A stretch of DNA of 64,000 bases, from positions 248,001-312,000 of the forward strand of contig NZ_CP071503.1 in NCBI RefSeq assembly GCF_017354945.1. Reading direction: 5' to 3'. Both the position numbers and the translations under genes were made by a program. Source of the DNA: Shewanella avicenniae. GTDB taxonomy: Bacteria; Pseudomonadota; Gammaproteobacteria; Enterobacterales; Shewanellaceae. Positions 8,898 to 17,912 of this stretch are shown here, in pieces. Below the pieces are notes generated by a model that saw nothing but the letters and a program-made list of their open reading frames with translations, was not told the DNA's origin and did no database searches. Position 1 is the first letter of the stretch. The number at the start of each line of letters is the position of its first letter.

Positions 8898-9123
8898 CAA
8901 GTCACTGACCAATAGGATCTTTGGATTGGATATTCGCTTGGTTAACTACGGTGCTAATCCAATCTGCCGCACAAAAGTTTGCTTGTCTGCTGGGTAAATC
9001 ACAAAAAGCTTATCTAAATCAACGATAGAATCAATCGCTACTTATCGTTTAGCGTTTTATTTCATGCAGGTTAATATCGCCTTTAACCTTACAGGAAGTA
9101 AGTTTATTTAAGAGAGATGATGA

Positions 9124-10113
9124 ATGAAAACGTCTGTGTTAATGCTTGCAATCTCGGCGCTGTGGGTAGGGTTTTCTGCCGCGGCAGAACCGATCCAAAT
9201 TATCCAACCCGCTAAAATCACCGAGCCTGAAAAAGTCGAGTTGGGCAAAATGCTCTACTTTGAGCCTCGGTTGTCAAAGTCTGGCTTTATCTCCTGTAAC
9301 TCCTGCCATAACTTGTCGATGGGCGGCGTGGATGCCATTCCTACCTCGATTGGTCATAACTGGCAAGAGGGGCCAATCAATGCGCCTACCGTGTTGAATG
9401 CGGATTTTATGCTGGCGCAGTTTTGGGATGGCCGTGCAAAAGACCTGCAAGAGCAAGCGGGTGGCCCGATCGCGAACCCGAAAGAGATGGGCTTTACCCA
9501 CGAGTTAGCGGTGAAAACCATCGCATCCATGCCGGCCTATCGACAAAAATTTGCCAAAGTTTATGGCACTGAAACTGTTGATATCGACAAGATCACCGAT
9601 GCCATTGCCGCATTTGAAAAGACCTTGGTCACCCCAAATAGCCCGTTTGATAAGTATCTTGCTGGCGATCAACAGGCAATCTCTGCCGATGCTAAAACCG
9701 GTTATGAATTGTTTAAATCTCATGGCTGCGTGGCGTGCCATAACGGCCCCGCGGTGGGCGGCACATCGTACATGAAGATGGGCTTGGTGAAGCCGTATCA
9801 TACTGATAATCCAGCAGAAGGCCGCAAAGCGGTGACGGGCAAAGAGTCAGACAAAATGGTGTTCAAAGTGCCAACCCTGCGCAATATTGAGCTGACCTAC
9901 CCCTACTTCCATGACGGCAGTGTTTGGTCACTGGCAGAAGCGGTCAACACCATGTCGGATCTGCAGATGGGGCAGCAGTTGACCGAGCAAGAAACCGCGC
10001 AAATGGTGGAGTTTTTGAAAACGCTGACCGGTGAGCAACCGCAGATAGTGTTGCCTATTTTGCCGCCGTCAAACGAGAGCACACCATTGCCACAACCGTT
10101 TAAACAAGGTTAA
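9124..10113 (+). CDS. ccpA: Di-heme cytochrome c peroxidase
   Basis: A 329-residue periplasmic bacterial cytochrome c peroxidase (CCP/MauG family) that reduces H2O2 to water with electrons from small c-type cytochromes. A signal peptide ends near residue 21. Two c-type heme motifs are intact: CNSCH (58-62) for the peroxidatic low-potential heme and CVACH (202-206) for the electron-entry high-potential heme. The Met-rich 'SYMKMGL' after the second motif is a candidate for the sixth ligand region. Length is normal for the family. The gene is monocistronic, ending in a hairpin at 10132-10150. The ~225-base upstream region has two AATCAA motifs about six bases apart (near 9018-9034), which fall short of an FNR palindrome. 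Confidence 0.92.
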   Translation: MKTSVLMLAISALWVGFSAAAEPIQIIQPAKITEPEKVELGKMLYFEPRLSKSGFISCNSCHNLSMGGVDAIPTSIGHNWQEGPINAPTVLNADFMLAQFWDGRAKDLQEQAGGPIANPKEMGFTHELAVKTIASMPAYRQKFAKVYGTETVDIDKITDAIAAFEKTLVTPNSPFDKYLAGDQQAISADAKTGYELFKSHGCVACHNGPAVGGTSYMKMGLVKPYHTDNPAEGRKAVTGKESDKMVFKVPTLRNIELTYPYFHDGSVWSLAEAVNTMSDLQMGQQLTEQETAQMVEFLKTLTGEQPQIVLPILPPSNESTPLPQPFKQG

Positions 10114-10131
10114 TTGGCATCAAGTTGAACA

Positions 10132-10150
10132 GGGCTGCAAGTGCAGCCCT
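10132..10150. terminator. Hairpin between ccpA and dabA
   Basis: GGGCTGC (10132-10138), loop AAGT, GCAGCCC (10143-10149), then TTTGTTGTTTG. It sits between converging genes and probably ends ccpA transcripts; it may also serve dabA in the other direction, though the T-run there is poor. Confidence 0.7.
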
Positions 10151-10173
10151 TTGTTGTTTGTAGCGCAGCAGCT

Positions 10174-12576
10174 TTAACGCGCTAACCACTCGCCGTGTTG
10201 GTATTGCCACACTTGCTGGTGCTGGTCGATTTGATAGATAAACAGCCAGCCGTTATTCACCAGCGATGCCACATCTTGATAGCGCTCGATAATGGCGGCA
10301 ATGGCTGTCTGTGGCGCTTGAATGTAAGCGCTGAGTCGCAGCGGTTGATGGCGATACTGCTTGCCGTCATGTACCGATTGCTGTGACAAGCCAATGCGTA
10401 GATCGCCGCCGTTACCTTCAAACACGCCGATGTGGCCGCCCACTACATTGTGCAGCAACTTGTTACCGCTGCCGTATTTTTCCGGGGTGGTGACTGAGGC
10501 AAAATACTGCAGATTAATCCAGTTCATCACCAGCAAAGGGGCGGTCATGATTTTTGCCAATTGGCTAAATTCTGGATCTTCACTGACATGATATTCATGT
10601 AGGAAGGCGCGACCACCAAAGTCGAGTTTGCGCGTCAGTGCTCGCGGCGCGATAAATACCGCGGCGTTATTGCATAAGCCCCATTCCGGTCGCATTTGCG
10701 CCCAGTTATTAGCCCGTTGCTTAAAGAACCGTGTCGCTTCGGCGGCGTTGATATGTGGCGCATCAAATTGGGCACTGCGGTTCATACGTGCTTGTTGGCT
10801 GGCAGCATATAGCCATTCTTGCCACGGCGCAGTCGGCGCATCAAATACCGTCAGTTCGTCGGTCGTGGTGTTATGCATCGCCGCATAAAACTGGCTATCA
10901 GAAGGCACAGTTACACCATATTGCGGCATCAGCGCGCGGATGGCAGCATCGTTCAGTAACGAGGCTAACACTTTCACGTTGACCTCGCCGGTTTGGCCGC
11001 CGCAGGCACCGCAATCGAGTGATGAGGCGGTGTGGTTGTTACAGGTTTGGCTACCATGCCCAGTGAGTAAAATCGTTTTACCAAGGCGCTTGGCAATCCC
11101 CATCGCTTTGATAATGCCTGCAGCCAGCTCAGCTTTTTCATTGAGACTCAGTGGCTGTTGTTCGCGGCTTAACTGCCATTCGGCGTTGGGGCGCATATCT
11201 TGGTTAACTGGGTTGGCTGTGCCTTGCTGCAGAATGGCGCGTTTAAACAGGCTCACCAATTTCAAAAGCCCGCCTGCTTCCACCATGCCGAGGTTGGACG
11301 ACGGTTTTTCTAAGCTATTTTGCCAGCCGAGTTTGGTCAGTCGTAAAATTCGTTCAGGGCGTTTGTGGGTCTGCCTGGCAATTAATGCTGGCGCCAATAA
11401 ACCGGGCAATTGTGGCCGCAGTACACTGCCATCATAGGTTTGATAGGCAATCGGTACACCGAAGAAGCCAGCAAATCCTAAGGTTTCGACTTTGTCACTT
11501 TGCGATTCCAGCGCGCGGCGCATCGGCTCTGAGCGCACATCAATGCAGAAAATTGCCTGTAGTTCAGGTCGTGGCAGCTCGGTAGCTGGCGTGACAGACT
11601 TTAACTGCTTAATCCACGGCGTTTGCACGCTGAGCTCCAGCGCCCGTTGCCAAATCCACAACGGTGCAAGCTGTTGTTTCGCCAGTTGATAATATGCACT
11701 GATATGACTCGCTTGTTGCGCAATGGTGCTTTTTAGCTCCGCGGCAATCTGCGGTTGGCGTTGGCTGAGCCATTGGATCAGTACCGTATCCCACGCCAAC
11801 AAAATTGCGGTTAAGCCTAGAGTATGTGGCACATCAATCGTCAGCTTGGCTAAGCCTGCTTGCCAGTCGAGCCACGCCTGCCAGCCCGCCCAACCCGAGA
11901 GTTGCTGCAGCGAGGCGCGCATAAAGGCATAGCTGCCCGCTTGGTTGCCCCAACAGCTTTGCCATTGGTGGCCAATCTGTTGCATCAAATCTTCGATATG
12001 GTGTGGCAATGCGCGAAAATACTGCAGCAGGTCAACCCCGAGTAAGGTCTTAATTCCCTTATCGCGAGCGACAACTTCCAACCAGCTTTGATAAAGGTGC
12101 TCACCGTTTTTGCCATCGGCATCAAAACGCTCTGGGTATTGGTGATACAGGGCGATAAATTGACTCACCTGCTGCACAATCTCCTGCGCCCAGCTATGAC
12201 CTTGCGCGGAGGGAATGGCGTTATCCATCAGCATGGCCAGTGTTTGCCAGCGCACAGTAACGTGATGATTACCGGCCTGAATATCCTGCGCCAGCTGTGC
12301 CACCGTCAACGGCGAACGCAATTCGCTTAACGCTTGCTCAAGGTGTTGCGGCTTAATCTGCTTGCCCCATAACTCGCGAAAATAGCTTTTGCCCATTAAG
12401 CCCGTGGCGCCGGTCAGTACGGCTTGCTCGGCAAAGGTTTGCTGAATGCTGTCGTGGCGTTGCGGCCACCAAGGGTTAACCGCCACCGATTGGTCGAGCG
12501 GGAATGCGGGCGCAACGGATGCGGCAACCTGTTTTGCAATGGTGAGAAACGGCAATGACTCTTGTTTCAGCATCAT
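10174..12576 (-). CDS. dabA: Inorganic carbon uptake subunit DabA (DUF2309)
   Basis: An 800-residue cytoplasmic member of DUF2309/UPF0753, the DabA subunit of the DAB bicarbonate-accumulating complex. DabA is a beta-carbonic-anhydrase-like protein that hydrates CO2 vectorially, energised through its membrane partner DabB. The zinc site is complete: Cys344 and Asp346 (in CIDVRSEP), His507 (TGHGS) and Cys522 (LDCGAC). Their spacing matches the ligands known from the Halothiobacillus protein. The start overlaps the dabB stop by four bases (ATGA), and a second ATG follows at once. In autotrophs DAB feeds Rubisco; in heterotrophs it can supply bicarbonate to carboxylases at ambient CO2. No Rubisco or carboxysome gene is in this window. 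Confidence 0.92.
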   Translation of the reverse strand: MMLKQESLPFLTIAKQVAASVAPAFPLDQSVAVNPWWPQRHDSIQQTFAEQAVLTGATGLMGKSYFRELWGKQIKPQHLEQALSELRSPLTVAQLAQDIQAGNHHVTVRWQTLAMLMDNAIPSAQGHSWAQEIVQQVSQFIALYHQYPERFDADGKNGEHLYQSWLEVVARDKGIKTLLGVDLLQYFRALPHHIEDLMQQIGHQWQSCWGNQAGSYAFMRASLQQLSGWAGWQAWLDWQAGLAKLTIDVPHTLGLTAILLAWDTVLIQWLSQRQPQIAAELKSTIAQQASHISAYYQLAKQQLAPLWIWQRALELSVQTPWIKQLKSVTPATELPRPELQAIFCIDVRSEPMRRALESQSDKVETLGFAGFFGVPIAYQTYDGSVLRPQLPGLLAPALIARQTHKRPERILRLTKLGWQNSLEKPSSNLGMVEAGGLLKLVSLFKRAILQQGTANPVNQDMRPNAEWQLSREQQPLSLNEKAELAAGIIKAMGIAKRLGKTILLTGHGSQTCNNHTASSLDCGACGGQTGEVNVKVLASLLNDAAIRALMPQYGVTVPSDSQFYAAMHNTTTDELTVFDAPTAPWQEWLYAASQQARMNRSAQFDAPHINAAEATRFFKQRANNWAQMRPEWGLCNNAAVFIAPRALTRKLDFGGRAFLHEYHVSEDPEFSQLAKIMTAPLLVMNWINLQYFASVTTPEKYGSGNKLLHNVVGGHIGVFEGNGGDLRIGLSQQSVHDGKQYRHQPLRLSAYIQAPQTAIAAIIERYQDVASLVNNGWLFIYQIDQHQQVWQYQHGEWLAR

Positions 12577-13943
12577 AATTTTGCCTCGGCATTCAGGTGA
12601 ATTTGTTCAGATTGCAATGCCAGCAGCGAGCTGCTTGGCCACAGTTTTAGAGTTAAACGCGTTGCCCATTCATCCACATAGGCACCGGCGTTAAGCCAGA
12701 TAAATAGACTTTTCACCCAGCGCACATGGGGCCAGTATTGCAACGCCACCGACAGCGCAAACAAGCTGAAAAACAGTAAGGCGACCAGCGTGTCAGCATA
12801 GAGATTCAGCGGTGTATCTTGGCCAATCAAGGGCGCTAAGTGATGTTTGCTGAAGCTGTAAAGCGTGAGCAGAGCACAGGCAACCCCAAGGCTAAGGGCG
12901 ATGCGTGGCAAACTGGCGATATCCCAGCGGCTCACGCTTGGCACGATCAGTGCTGCGAGGGCAAACCAGATCAGCACTGCCGCCGCCATGCTTGTCATCA
13001 CGGCATATTGCCACTGTGCCAGCGCAATCAAGCCGATGGATAGCCCTAACGCCAAGCTCCAATTTCGTAGTTGAGGTTTGACTTCGCCGGCCAATTTGGC
13101 GGCGAGATAGTGATTCACCGTGTTGCCGCTATTGAGGAACGAAAAAGATTTGTAGAACGAGTGCGCGAACAGGTGCAGCAACGCCATTTCGTATAAACCA
13201 AGGGCGATTTCAACTAACATCAAGCCCATTTGTGAACTGGTGGACCAGGCCAGTTTTACTTTAATACTTATCCGAGTAGTGCTGACCAGACCGGCAATCA
13301 CGGTACTGATCCCAGCAGTCACTATCAGCAGCCAGCTGGCAACTTGACTCAGTGCCAACACTGGGGCGAAGAATAACAGCAGAATGCCACCCAGATTGAC
13401 AATCCCTGCATGCAGCAAGGCAGACACTGGGGTAGGCGCTTCGACTACTTGGATCAGCCAACCATGCATGGGCAACTGGGCGCATTTAATCAACGCCACC
13501 AAGGCTAACAGTACCGCGGCGATGGAGAGATTGATACTAGCGTCGCTCTGCGCAACTTGTACCAGCAGGGCGTGAATATCGCTGGTATGAAACTCGCGAT
13601 AAAGCGCCAAAAACGCACCTGCTAAGAGCAATTCGCTTAAGCGAGCCAACAGGAATTTTTTGTGGGCGGCCAGTTGCGCGCGCGGGCGTTCTGGATAGAA
13701 CAGAATCAAGCGATGCAAGCTCAGGCTAACACTGACCCACGCCGCCCAAAACAACAGTAAGTGGTTACTGATAATCACCAGTACCACTGCTGAAATCGTC
13801 AGTAGCAATGCTCGAATAAAGCGGCCGCGCTCGGTGTCACCCGCAAATGCTACCCAGCTATAGCGCACAACGGTAAAGCCGAGAATGGCGATGAGGCCGA
13901 GCAACATCAGTTTGAGAGGGGTCACTAAAAATAGCGAAAACAT
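12573..13943 (-). CDS. dabB: DAB membrane subunit DabB (NuoL/MrpA-like)
   Basis: A 456-residue polytopic protein of the proton-pumping NADH dehydrogenase subunit 5 / Mrp antiporter family, with about a dozen hydrophobic helices. The conserved core with Lys and His in membrane helices ('ALIKCAQLPMHGWLIQVVEAPTPVSALLHAG') is intact. Paired with DabA it forms the inorganic-carbon pump, coupling cation flux to CO2 hydration. The frame opens with GTG at 13955, but GTGAG seven bases before ATG 13943 makes that the likelier start. It is the first gene of the operon, separated by ~128 bases from a divergent LysR regulator. Confidence 0.9.
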   Translation of the reverse strand: MFSLFLVTPLKLMLLGLIAILGFTVVRYSWVAFAGDTERGRFIRALLLTISAVVLVIISNHLLLFWAAWVSVSLSLHRLILFYPERPRAQLAAHKKFLLARLSELLLAGAFLALYREFHTSDIHALLVQVAQSDASINLSIAAVLLALVALIKCAQLPMHGWLIQVVEAPTPVSALLHAGIVNLGGILLLFFAPVLALSQVASWLLIVTAGISTVIAGLVSTTRISIKVKLAWSTSSQMGLMLVEIALGLYEMALLHLFAHSFYKSFSFLNSGNTVNHYLAAKLAGEVKPQLRNWSLALGLSIGLIALAQWQYAVMTSMAAAVLIWFALAALIVPSVSRWDIASLPRIALSLGVACALLTLYSFSKHHLAPLIGQDTPLNLYADTLVALLFFSLFALSVALQYWPHVRWVKSLFIWLNAGAYVDEWATRLTLKLWPSSSLLALQSEQIHLNAEAKL

Positions 13944-14071
13944 GACGAATCTCACTTGGGTGAATGTGCTGCTATTTTGAGAGCTTGTTCAAATTAAGTA
14001 AAATATATAATAAATTAGAAAACGTTCTTTTTTAGTGAATCAATTGGCCGTGTGAACTGAGGATTGGGGCA
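13944..14071. promoter_or_regulatory. Divergent dabBA/LysR control region
   Basis: AT-rich 128-base region between dabB (minus) and the LysR gene (plus). TTTGA (13976-13980) and TCAAA (13989-13993) form an inverted repeat with an 8-base spacer, a plausible LysR-type operator. The run 'TAAAATATATAATAAATT' just to its right offers -10 elements for both directions. The operator assignment is inferred from position and symmetry only. Confidence 0.45.
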
Positions 14072-14947
14072 ATGAGTCGACTTAACTACCATCATCTGTA
14101 TTACTTCTGGCAGGTGGCGCGGCAGGGCAATTTGACCCAAACTGCCCAGCGGCTGCATATTTCCCAGTCGGCCTTGTCATCTCAAATCAAACAGTTAGAA
14201 CAAGCGCTCAATGTACAGCTGTTTATTCGCGAAGGGCGCAAGCTGTCATTGACCGAAAGTGGCTATCACGCGCTCAGCTACGCCGAGGAGATTTTTAAGA
14301 ACGGTGAAGAGTTAGAGCAACTGCTAAGTAGTGGCACGACCTTGCCTAGTGCGCCAATCCGTATCGGTATACTCTCGACCATCTCGCGTAACTTTATCGA
14401 GCAGTTTATTCAGCCGCTGATTAACCAAAATGACTGCAAATTCTCGCTGCAGTCGATGAGTCAAACCGGTTTGCTTAACGCCATGTCTGAATTGCAACTG
14501 GACATGGCGCTCACCAATATTCCGATCCGCAGTTCCACCTTAACCAGTTGGCAAAGCCGCGTATTAGCCCGGCAACCGGTGGCGATTATCGGCCCGCCAA
14601 ACTTGGATCTGACCAATAAATTTGATGCGCGTTACCGCAAGCAGCGCTGGGTGTTGCCCTATGGCGAAAACCCATTACGTTCGGCGTTTGATGCCTTTGC
14701 GGCGCAGTATCAACTACAACCTGAAATCGTGGCTGAATCAGACGATATGGCGATGTTGCGTTTGTTGACCCGTGATACCGGCGCGTTAGCGGTAATGCCA
14801 GAGGTGGTGGTCAAAGATGAATTGGATAAAGGCGAACTGAAGAGTTATATGCTGTTGCCCAACGTATTTGAAATCTTCTATGCGGTTACCGCGGAGCGAC
14901 GAGTGGTTCACCCCAAATTGGGCATGTTGTTGCGGCCGCTGATGTAA
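14072..14947 (+). CDS. LysR-family regulator, divergent from dabBA
   Basis: A 291-residue LysR-type regulator. The N-terminal winged helix-turn-helix is at residues 1-60 ('LTQTAQRLHISQSALSSQIKQLEQ'), followed by a linker helix and an effector domain of periplasmic-binding fold. The 'LNYHHLYYFWQVARQGN' opening resembles the NhaR-like branch of the family. Divergent placement next to dabBA is the classic LysR arrangement and suggests control of carbon uptake, much as LysR proteins control dab genes in autotrophs. Effector unknown. Stop codons TAA TAA follow directly. Confidence 0.85.
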   Translation: MSRLNYHHLYYFWQVARQGNLTQTAQRLHISQSALSSQIKQLEQALNVQLFIREGRKLSLTESGYHALSYAEEIFKNGEELEQLLSSGTTLPSAPIRIGILSTISRNFIEQFIQPLINQNDCKFSLQSMSQTGLLNAMSELQLDMALTNIPIRSSTLTSWQSRVLARQPVAIIGPPNLDLTNKFDARYRKQRWVLPYGENPLRSAFDAFAAQYQLQPEIVAESDDMAMLRLLTRDTGALAVMPEVVVKDELDKGELKSYMLLPNVFEIFYAVTAERRVVHPKLGMLLRPLM

Positions 14948-15007
14948 TAAAACAGTGGGCGAGGCAGCGCGTTGTAAGCGCCGCCATTTGCTCAGCAACG
15001 CAGCGAG

Positions 15008-15472
15008 TTAGCGTGCGCCACCAAAATCTTGCTGGCGCCATGCTTCATAGCTGATGATCGCCACCGAGTTCGACAGGTTCAAACTGCGGCTGCTTTGCAC
15101 CATTGGAATGCGAATACGCTGCTCTGCTGGCGTTGCTTCGATGATGTCCATCGGCAAACCGCGGGTTTCAGGGCCAAACAGCAGCACATCACCGGGTTGG
15201 TAGCTGGCTTCTGTATGGGGCCGACTGCCTTTGGTGGTACAAGCAAAAATCCGTCTGCCAGCCATCGCCGCTTGAAAGGCGTCAAAGTTGGGATAGCGTT
15301 GCACCGACGTTAGATCGCTATAATCGAGACCAGCGCGACGCAGCTTTTTTTCTTCCAAATCAAACCCTAAAGGCTCGATTAGATGCAGCTGACTGCCATT
15401 GTTGGCACAGAGTCGAATAATGTTGCCGGTATTCGGCGCGATTTCGGGTTCGTAAAGCGCGATATGAAACAT
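15008..15472 (-). CDS. trmL: tRNA (cytidine/uridine-34 2'-O)-methyltransferase TrmL
   Basis: A 154-residue SPOUT-class methyltransferase that methylates the 2'-OH of the wobble base in tRNA-Leu isoacceptors. The opening '[20 protein letters not shown]' is the family hallmark. The knotted SAM site is seen in '[11 protein letters not shown]' and in the C-terminal '[20 protein letters not shown]'. Start at ATG 15472 gives the standard length; the frame runs a few codons further upstream (to 15490) without support. It has its own promoter at 15503-15532. Confidence 0.93.
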   Translation of the reverse strand: MFHIALYEPEIAPNTGNIIRLCANNGSQLHLIEPLGFDLEEKKLRRAGLDYSDLTSVQRYPNFDAFQAAMAGRRIFACTTKGSRPHTEASYQPGDVLLFGPETRGLPMDIIEATPAEQRIRIPMVQSSRSLNLSNSVAIISYEAWRQQDFGGAR

Positions 15473-15502
15473 GGATGATAGCCGTTGCAATTGAGGCCGC
15501 CG

Positions 15503-15532
15503 ATTATAAAACCAAAGCGGCCTCGCTGTCAG
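15503..15532 (-). promoter_or_regulatory. trmL: Sigma-70 type promoter of trmL
   Basis: Read on the minus strand: -35 CTGACA (15532-15527), 18-base spacer, -10 TATAAT (15508-15503). The predicted start would be about 25 bases before the trmL ATG. The -10 lies in the loop of a perfect 8-bp inverted repeat (GAGGCCGC at 15493-15500 / GCGGCCTC at 15517-15524), which also follows the cpxA stop. Confidence 0.6.
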
Positions 15533-15539
15533 GTCTCGA

Positions 15540-17015
15540 TCAACGGATCGGCAGGACGATAGCGACTTCTAAGCCACCTTCAGGCTTATTGCGAGCGCTA
15601 ATACGTCCATGGTGTGCGGCAACGGCCGCTTCGGTAATTGCCAATCCTAAGCCCCAACCGCCACTTTCACGATCACGCGCCGATTCAGGCCGATAGAAAG
15701 GTTTAAAAATCGCTTCCAGTTCCGCTTCATCAATGCCCTGACCATCGTCATCGATCAAGATGCACACCTCTTGACCAAGCTGCTGCGCACGAATATTGAT
15801 GGTTTTATGGCTGTAACGGATGGCATTGCGCAGTAGGTTCTCAATGGCGCGGCTCAAGGGTTTAGGATGTACGGCACATTCTAAATCCTCCGGAATATCA
15901 ATGTGTAACTCTTTACCACGTTGTGATGCTTCAAACTCGCCGTCGTCGAGCACTTGGCTCAGCAGTTCCTCTAGCGGCAGGGTGACTTTATTGCCATGTT
16001 GCTTGAGTTTCACCCGCGACAGCTCCAGCAGCTCGGCAATCATCTGTTCCAGTTGATCCGCTTCATAGGCGATGCGGTCAGTTTCTTCGGTGACATTGCC
16101 TTTCTTCCGCGCCAGTGCCAGCGCTAATTGCAGTCGGGTCAGTGGTGTGCGCAGTTCATGGGAGATATCGCCAATCAAGCGCTGCTGACTTTTGACCATC
16201 TGCTCCACCGCTTCCGCCATCGAGTTAAAGGCGTTGGCCAGCTGTCCCAGCTCATCATGGCGATTGGCGGTGCTGGTGGGCACGCGGCTGCTCAAGTCGC
16301 CTTTGGCCAGCGCATTGGCACTGAATTGCAGCGATTGCAGTGGTTTACCCAGATGCCAAGCTAACACGGCGCAGAGTAAACCCGAGGTGATAATCGCCAA
16401 AAATAGCGTCAGCAGCTTGTGGTCAATAAAGAAGAAAAACCACGGAATATGCCGCGGCACATGCAGCGCCCCAAACAAGCGATATTCACCATCGGGCAGG
16501 CTCACCAACACCGGGCCAAAATAGGCTTGATTGTTGATGTGCACGCTTTGCGGTTCAGTGAGTTCCAGCGAATCTTGATAGACCTGAGCCAGCATTGACG
16601 GTTGCCGCTTGGCGTTGACCACCTCGCCATTGGCATTGATGGCAAAAATGTAAAACGGCACTTTGGTTAAATCGGCACGACGCGCATCGAGCATGCTACT
16701 GGCTGGTTCGAGCAAACTGGCGTCATCGATTTCACCCTCACGAAACGCTTGGCGCATCTCTTTGCGCATCTCTTGGCGAAACCTATGTCGCTCTTTAAAA
16801 GGATTAAAGCGTTGATGCACCATCTCGGGATGTTGTTGTAGCCGTTCAGCATAGCTAAATACCGACTCTTTTATCGGCAATGGCATATCGAACTCTTCAT
16901 GCAACTGTTGCAGCAGCGGCAGTGCGCCAACGCAGGCAATAATCAAGCTACTGCAAAGCCAAAAGCCGAGTAGCAATTTGATAAACAAGCGATTTGGCAA
17001 GAAAAATGCGGACAT
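15540..17015 (-). CDS. cpxA: Cpx envelope-stress sensor histidine kinase
   Basis: A 491-residue membrane histidine kinase. Order: membrane helix 1 (about residues 12-33), periplasmic sensor (to ~190) with a very basic/acidic helical part at 60-100, helix 2 (~200-222), HAMP, DHp with ISHELRTPL (His286), then an ATPase domain with N-box '[10 protein letters not shown]' and G-boxes '[10 protein letters not shown]' and 'GGWGLGLAI'. It senses envelope protein misfolding and phosphorylates CpxR. Its start overlaps the cpxR stop by one base (TAATG). The identification as CpxA rather than another OmpR-partner kinase rests on the neighbours: cpxR upstream and a Spy/CpxP gene with a CpxR box beyond it. 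Confidence 0.88.
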   Translation of the reverse strand: MSAFFLPNRLFIKLLLGFWLCSSLIIACVGALPLLQQLHEEFDMPLPIKESVFSYAERLQQHPEMVHQRFNPFKERHRFRQEMRKEMRQAFREGEIDDASLLEPASSMLDARRADLTKVPFYIFAINANGEVVNAKRQPSMLAQVYQDSLELTEPQSVHINNQAYFGPVLVSLPDGEYRLFGALHVPRHIPWFFFFIDHKLLTLFLAIITSGLLCAVLAWHLGKPLQSLQFSANALAKGDLSSRVPTSTANRHDELGQLANAFNSMAEAVEQMVKSQQRLIGDISHELRTPLTRLQLALALARKKGNVTEETDRIAYEADQLEQMIAELLELSRVKLKQHGNKVTLPLEELLSQVLDDGEFEASQRGKELHIDIPEDLECAVHPKPLSRAIENLLRNAIRYSHKTINIRAQQLGQEVCILIDDDGQGIDEAELEAIFKPFYRPESARDRESGGWGLGLAITEAAVAAHHGRISARNKPEGGLEVAIVLPIR

Positions 17016-17701
17016 TAGGGGATCCAGATATAGCCTTTGCCACGAATGGTTTTCACCCGAGGGCGACCATCGCTGCGTTCGGGCAATTTCTTACGCAAAT
17101 TAGACAGGTGCATATCTAGGCTGCGGTCGAATGGCATCAGCTTTTTGCCCAATACGGTTTCGCTGAGTTCCTCTTTGGATACCAGCTCTCCCGCTTGTTG
17201 TGCTAACGCATGCAACAGGCCAAATTCGGTGCCGGTCAACATCAGCAGTTGTTCATTACAAAAGGCCTCTTGGCGGGCAGGATCGAGTTTGAGATCGCCA
17301 AATTCTACCGCGGCGGTTTGGTGCGCGTCTTGTGGCGCGAGATTGGCGCGGCGAATAATGGCGCGAATTCGTGCCAGCAGCTCGCGGTCGTTAAACGGTT
17401 TCGGCAAGTAGTCATCGGCGCCAATTTCTAGCCCGACGACGCGATCGATCTCATCACCGCGGGCTGTGAGCATCAGTACCGGCGTGTGCTTCTTCGCCCG
17501 TAACTCCTTCAGTACTGCAAAACCGCTCAGTTTGGGCAGCATGACGTCCAGCAAAATGATGTCGAAGTCTTTTGCTAAGGCGAGATCGAGGCCGGTTTGA
17601 CCATCGTGCGCCAGCGTTAATTCAAAGCCTTCGAGTTCTAGCAACTGCGCTAGCAGTTCGGCTAGTCCAAGATCATCATCAATCAATAAAATTCGACTCA
17701 T
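17015..17701 (-). CDS. cpxR: Cpx response regulator
   Basis: A 228-residue OmpR/PhoB-type regulator. The receiver domain has the acidic pair in 'LLIDDD', phospho-acceptor Asp52 ('IILLDVMLP') and Lys in 'DYLPKPF'. The winged-helix domain ends with 'RVKTIRGKGYIWIP'. Start at ATG 17701 matches the family start 'MSRILLIDDD'; an earlier frame start at 17716 adds five unsupported residues. It is transcribed with cpxA and is divergent from the Spy/CpxP gene, with a CpxR box at 17779-17793 in the ~210-base gap that may control both sides. Confidence 0.9.
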   Translation of the reverse strand: MSRILLIDDDLGLAELLAQLLELEGFELTLAHDGQTGLDLALAKDFDIILLDVMLPKLSGFAVLKELRAKKHTPVLMLTARGDEIDRVVGLEIGADDYLPKPFNDRELLARIRAIIRRANLAPQDAHQTAAVEFGDLKLDPARQEAFCNEQLLMLTGTEFGLLHALAQQAGELVSKEELSETVLGKKLMPFDRSLDMHLSNLRKKLPERSDGRPRVKTIRGKGYIWIP

Positions 17702-17778
17702 TTTCGTGGCTCTCAATATTCGCTAATAGCTACAGCATAGGAGTATACCCGCTTTAGGGTCAACTGCCGTTAGCGTTT

Positions 17779-17793
17779 GTAAGTCTAAGTAAA
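17779..17793. promoter_or_regulatory. CpxR box
   Basis: GTAAG-TCTAA-GTAAA: two GTAAA-like pentamers separated by exactly five bases, matching the known CpxR consensus GTAAA(N5)GTAAA with a single mismatch. It lies between cpxR and the Spy/CpxP gene, 120 bases before the latter's ATG, as expected for autoregulation and activation. Confidence 0.8.
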
Positions 17794-17912
17794 GAATCGT
17801 TTTTTCATCTTGGCTATCAACTTTTACAGTGATTTACCTTGCCGATGACTTTCCTTACGTAGGGAGGATTAGACTAGATATTGAACTCACTGCTTTGCAA
17901 AAGGAGAACACT

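Noticed and set aside
9010..9040. FNR box upstream of the cytochrome c peroxidase
   Set aside because: Two AATCAA motifs occur as direct repeats, not the TTGAT-N4-ATCAA palindrome, so the match is too weak to list.
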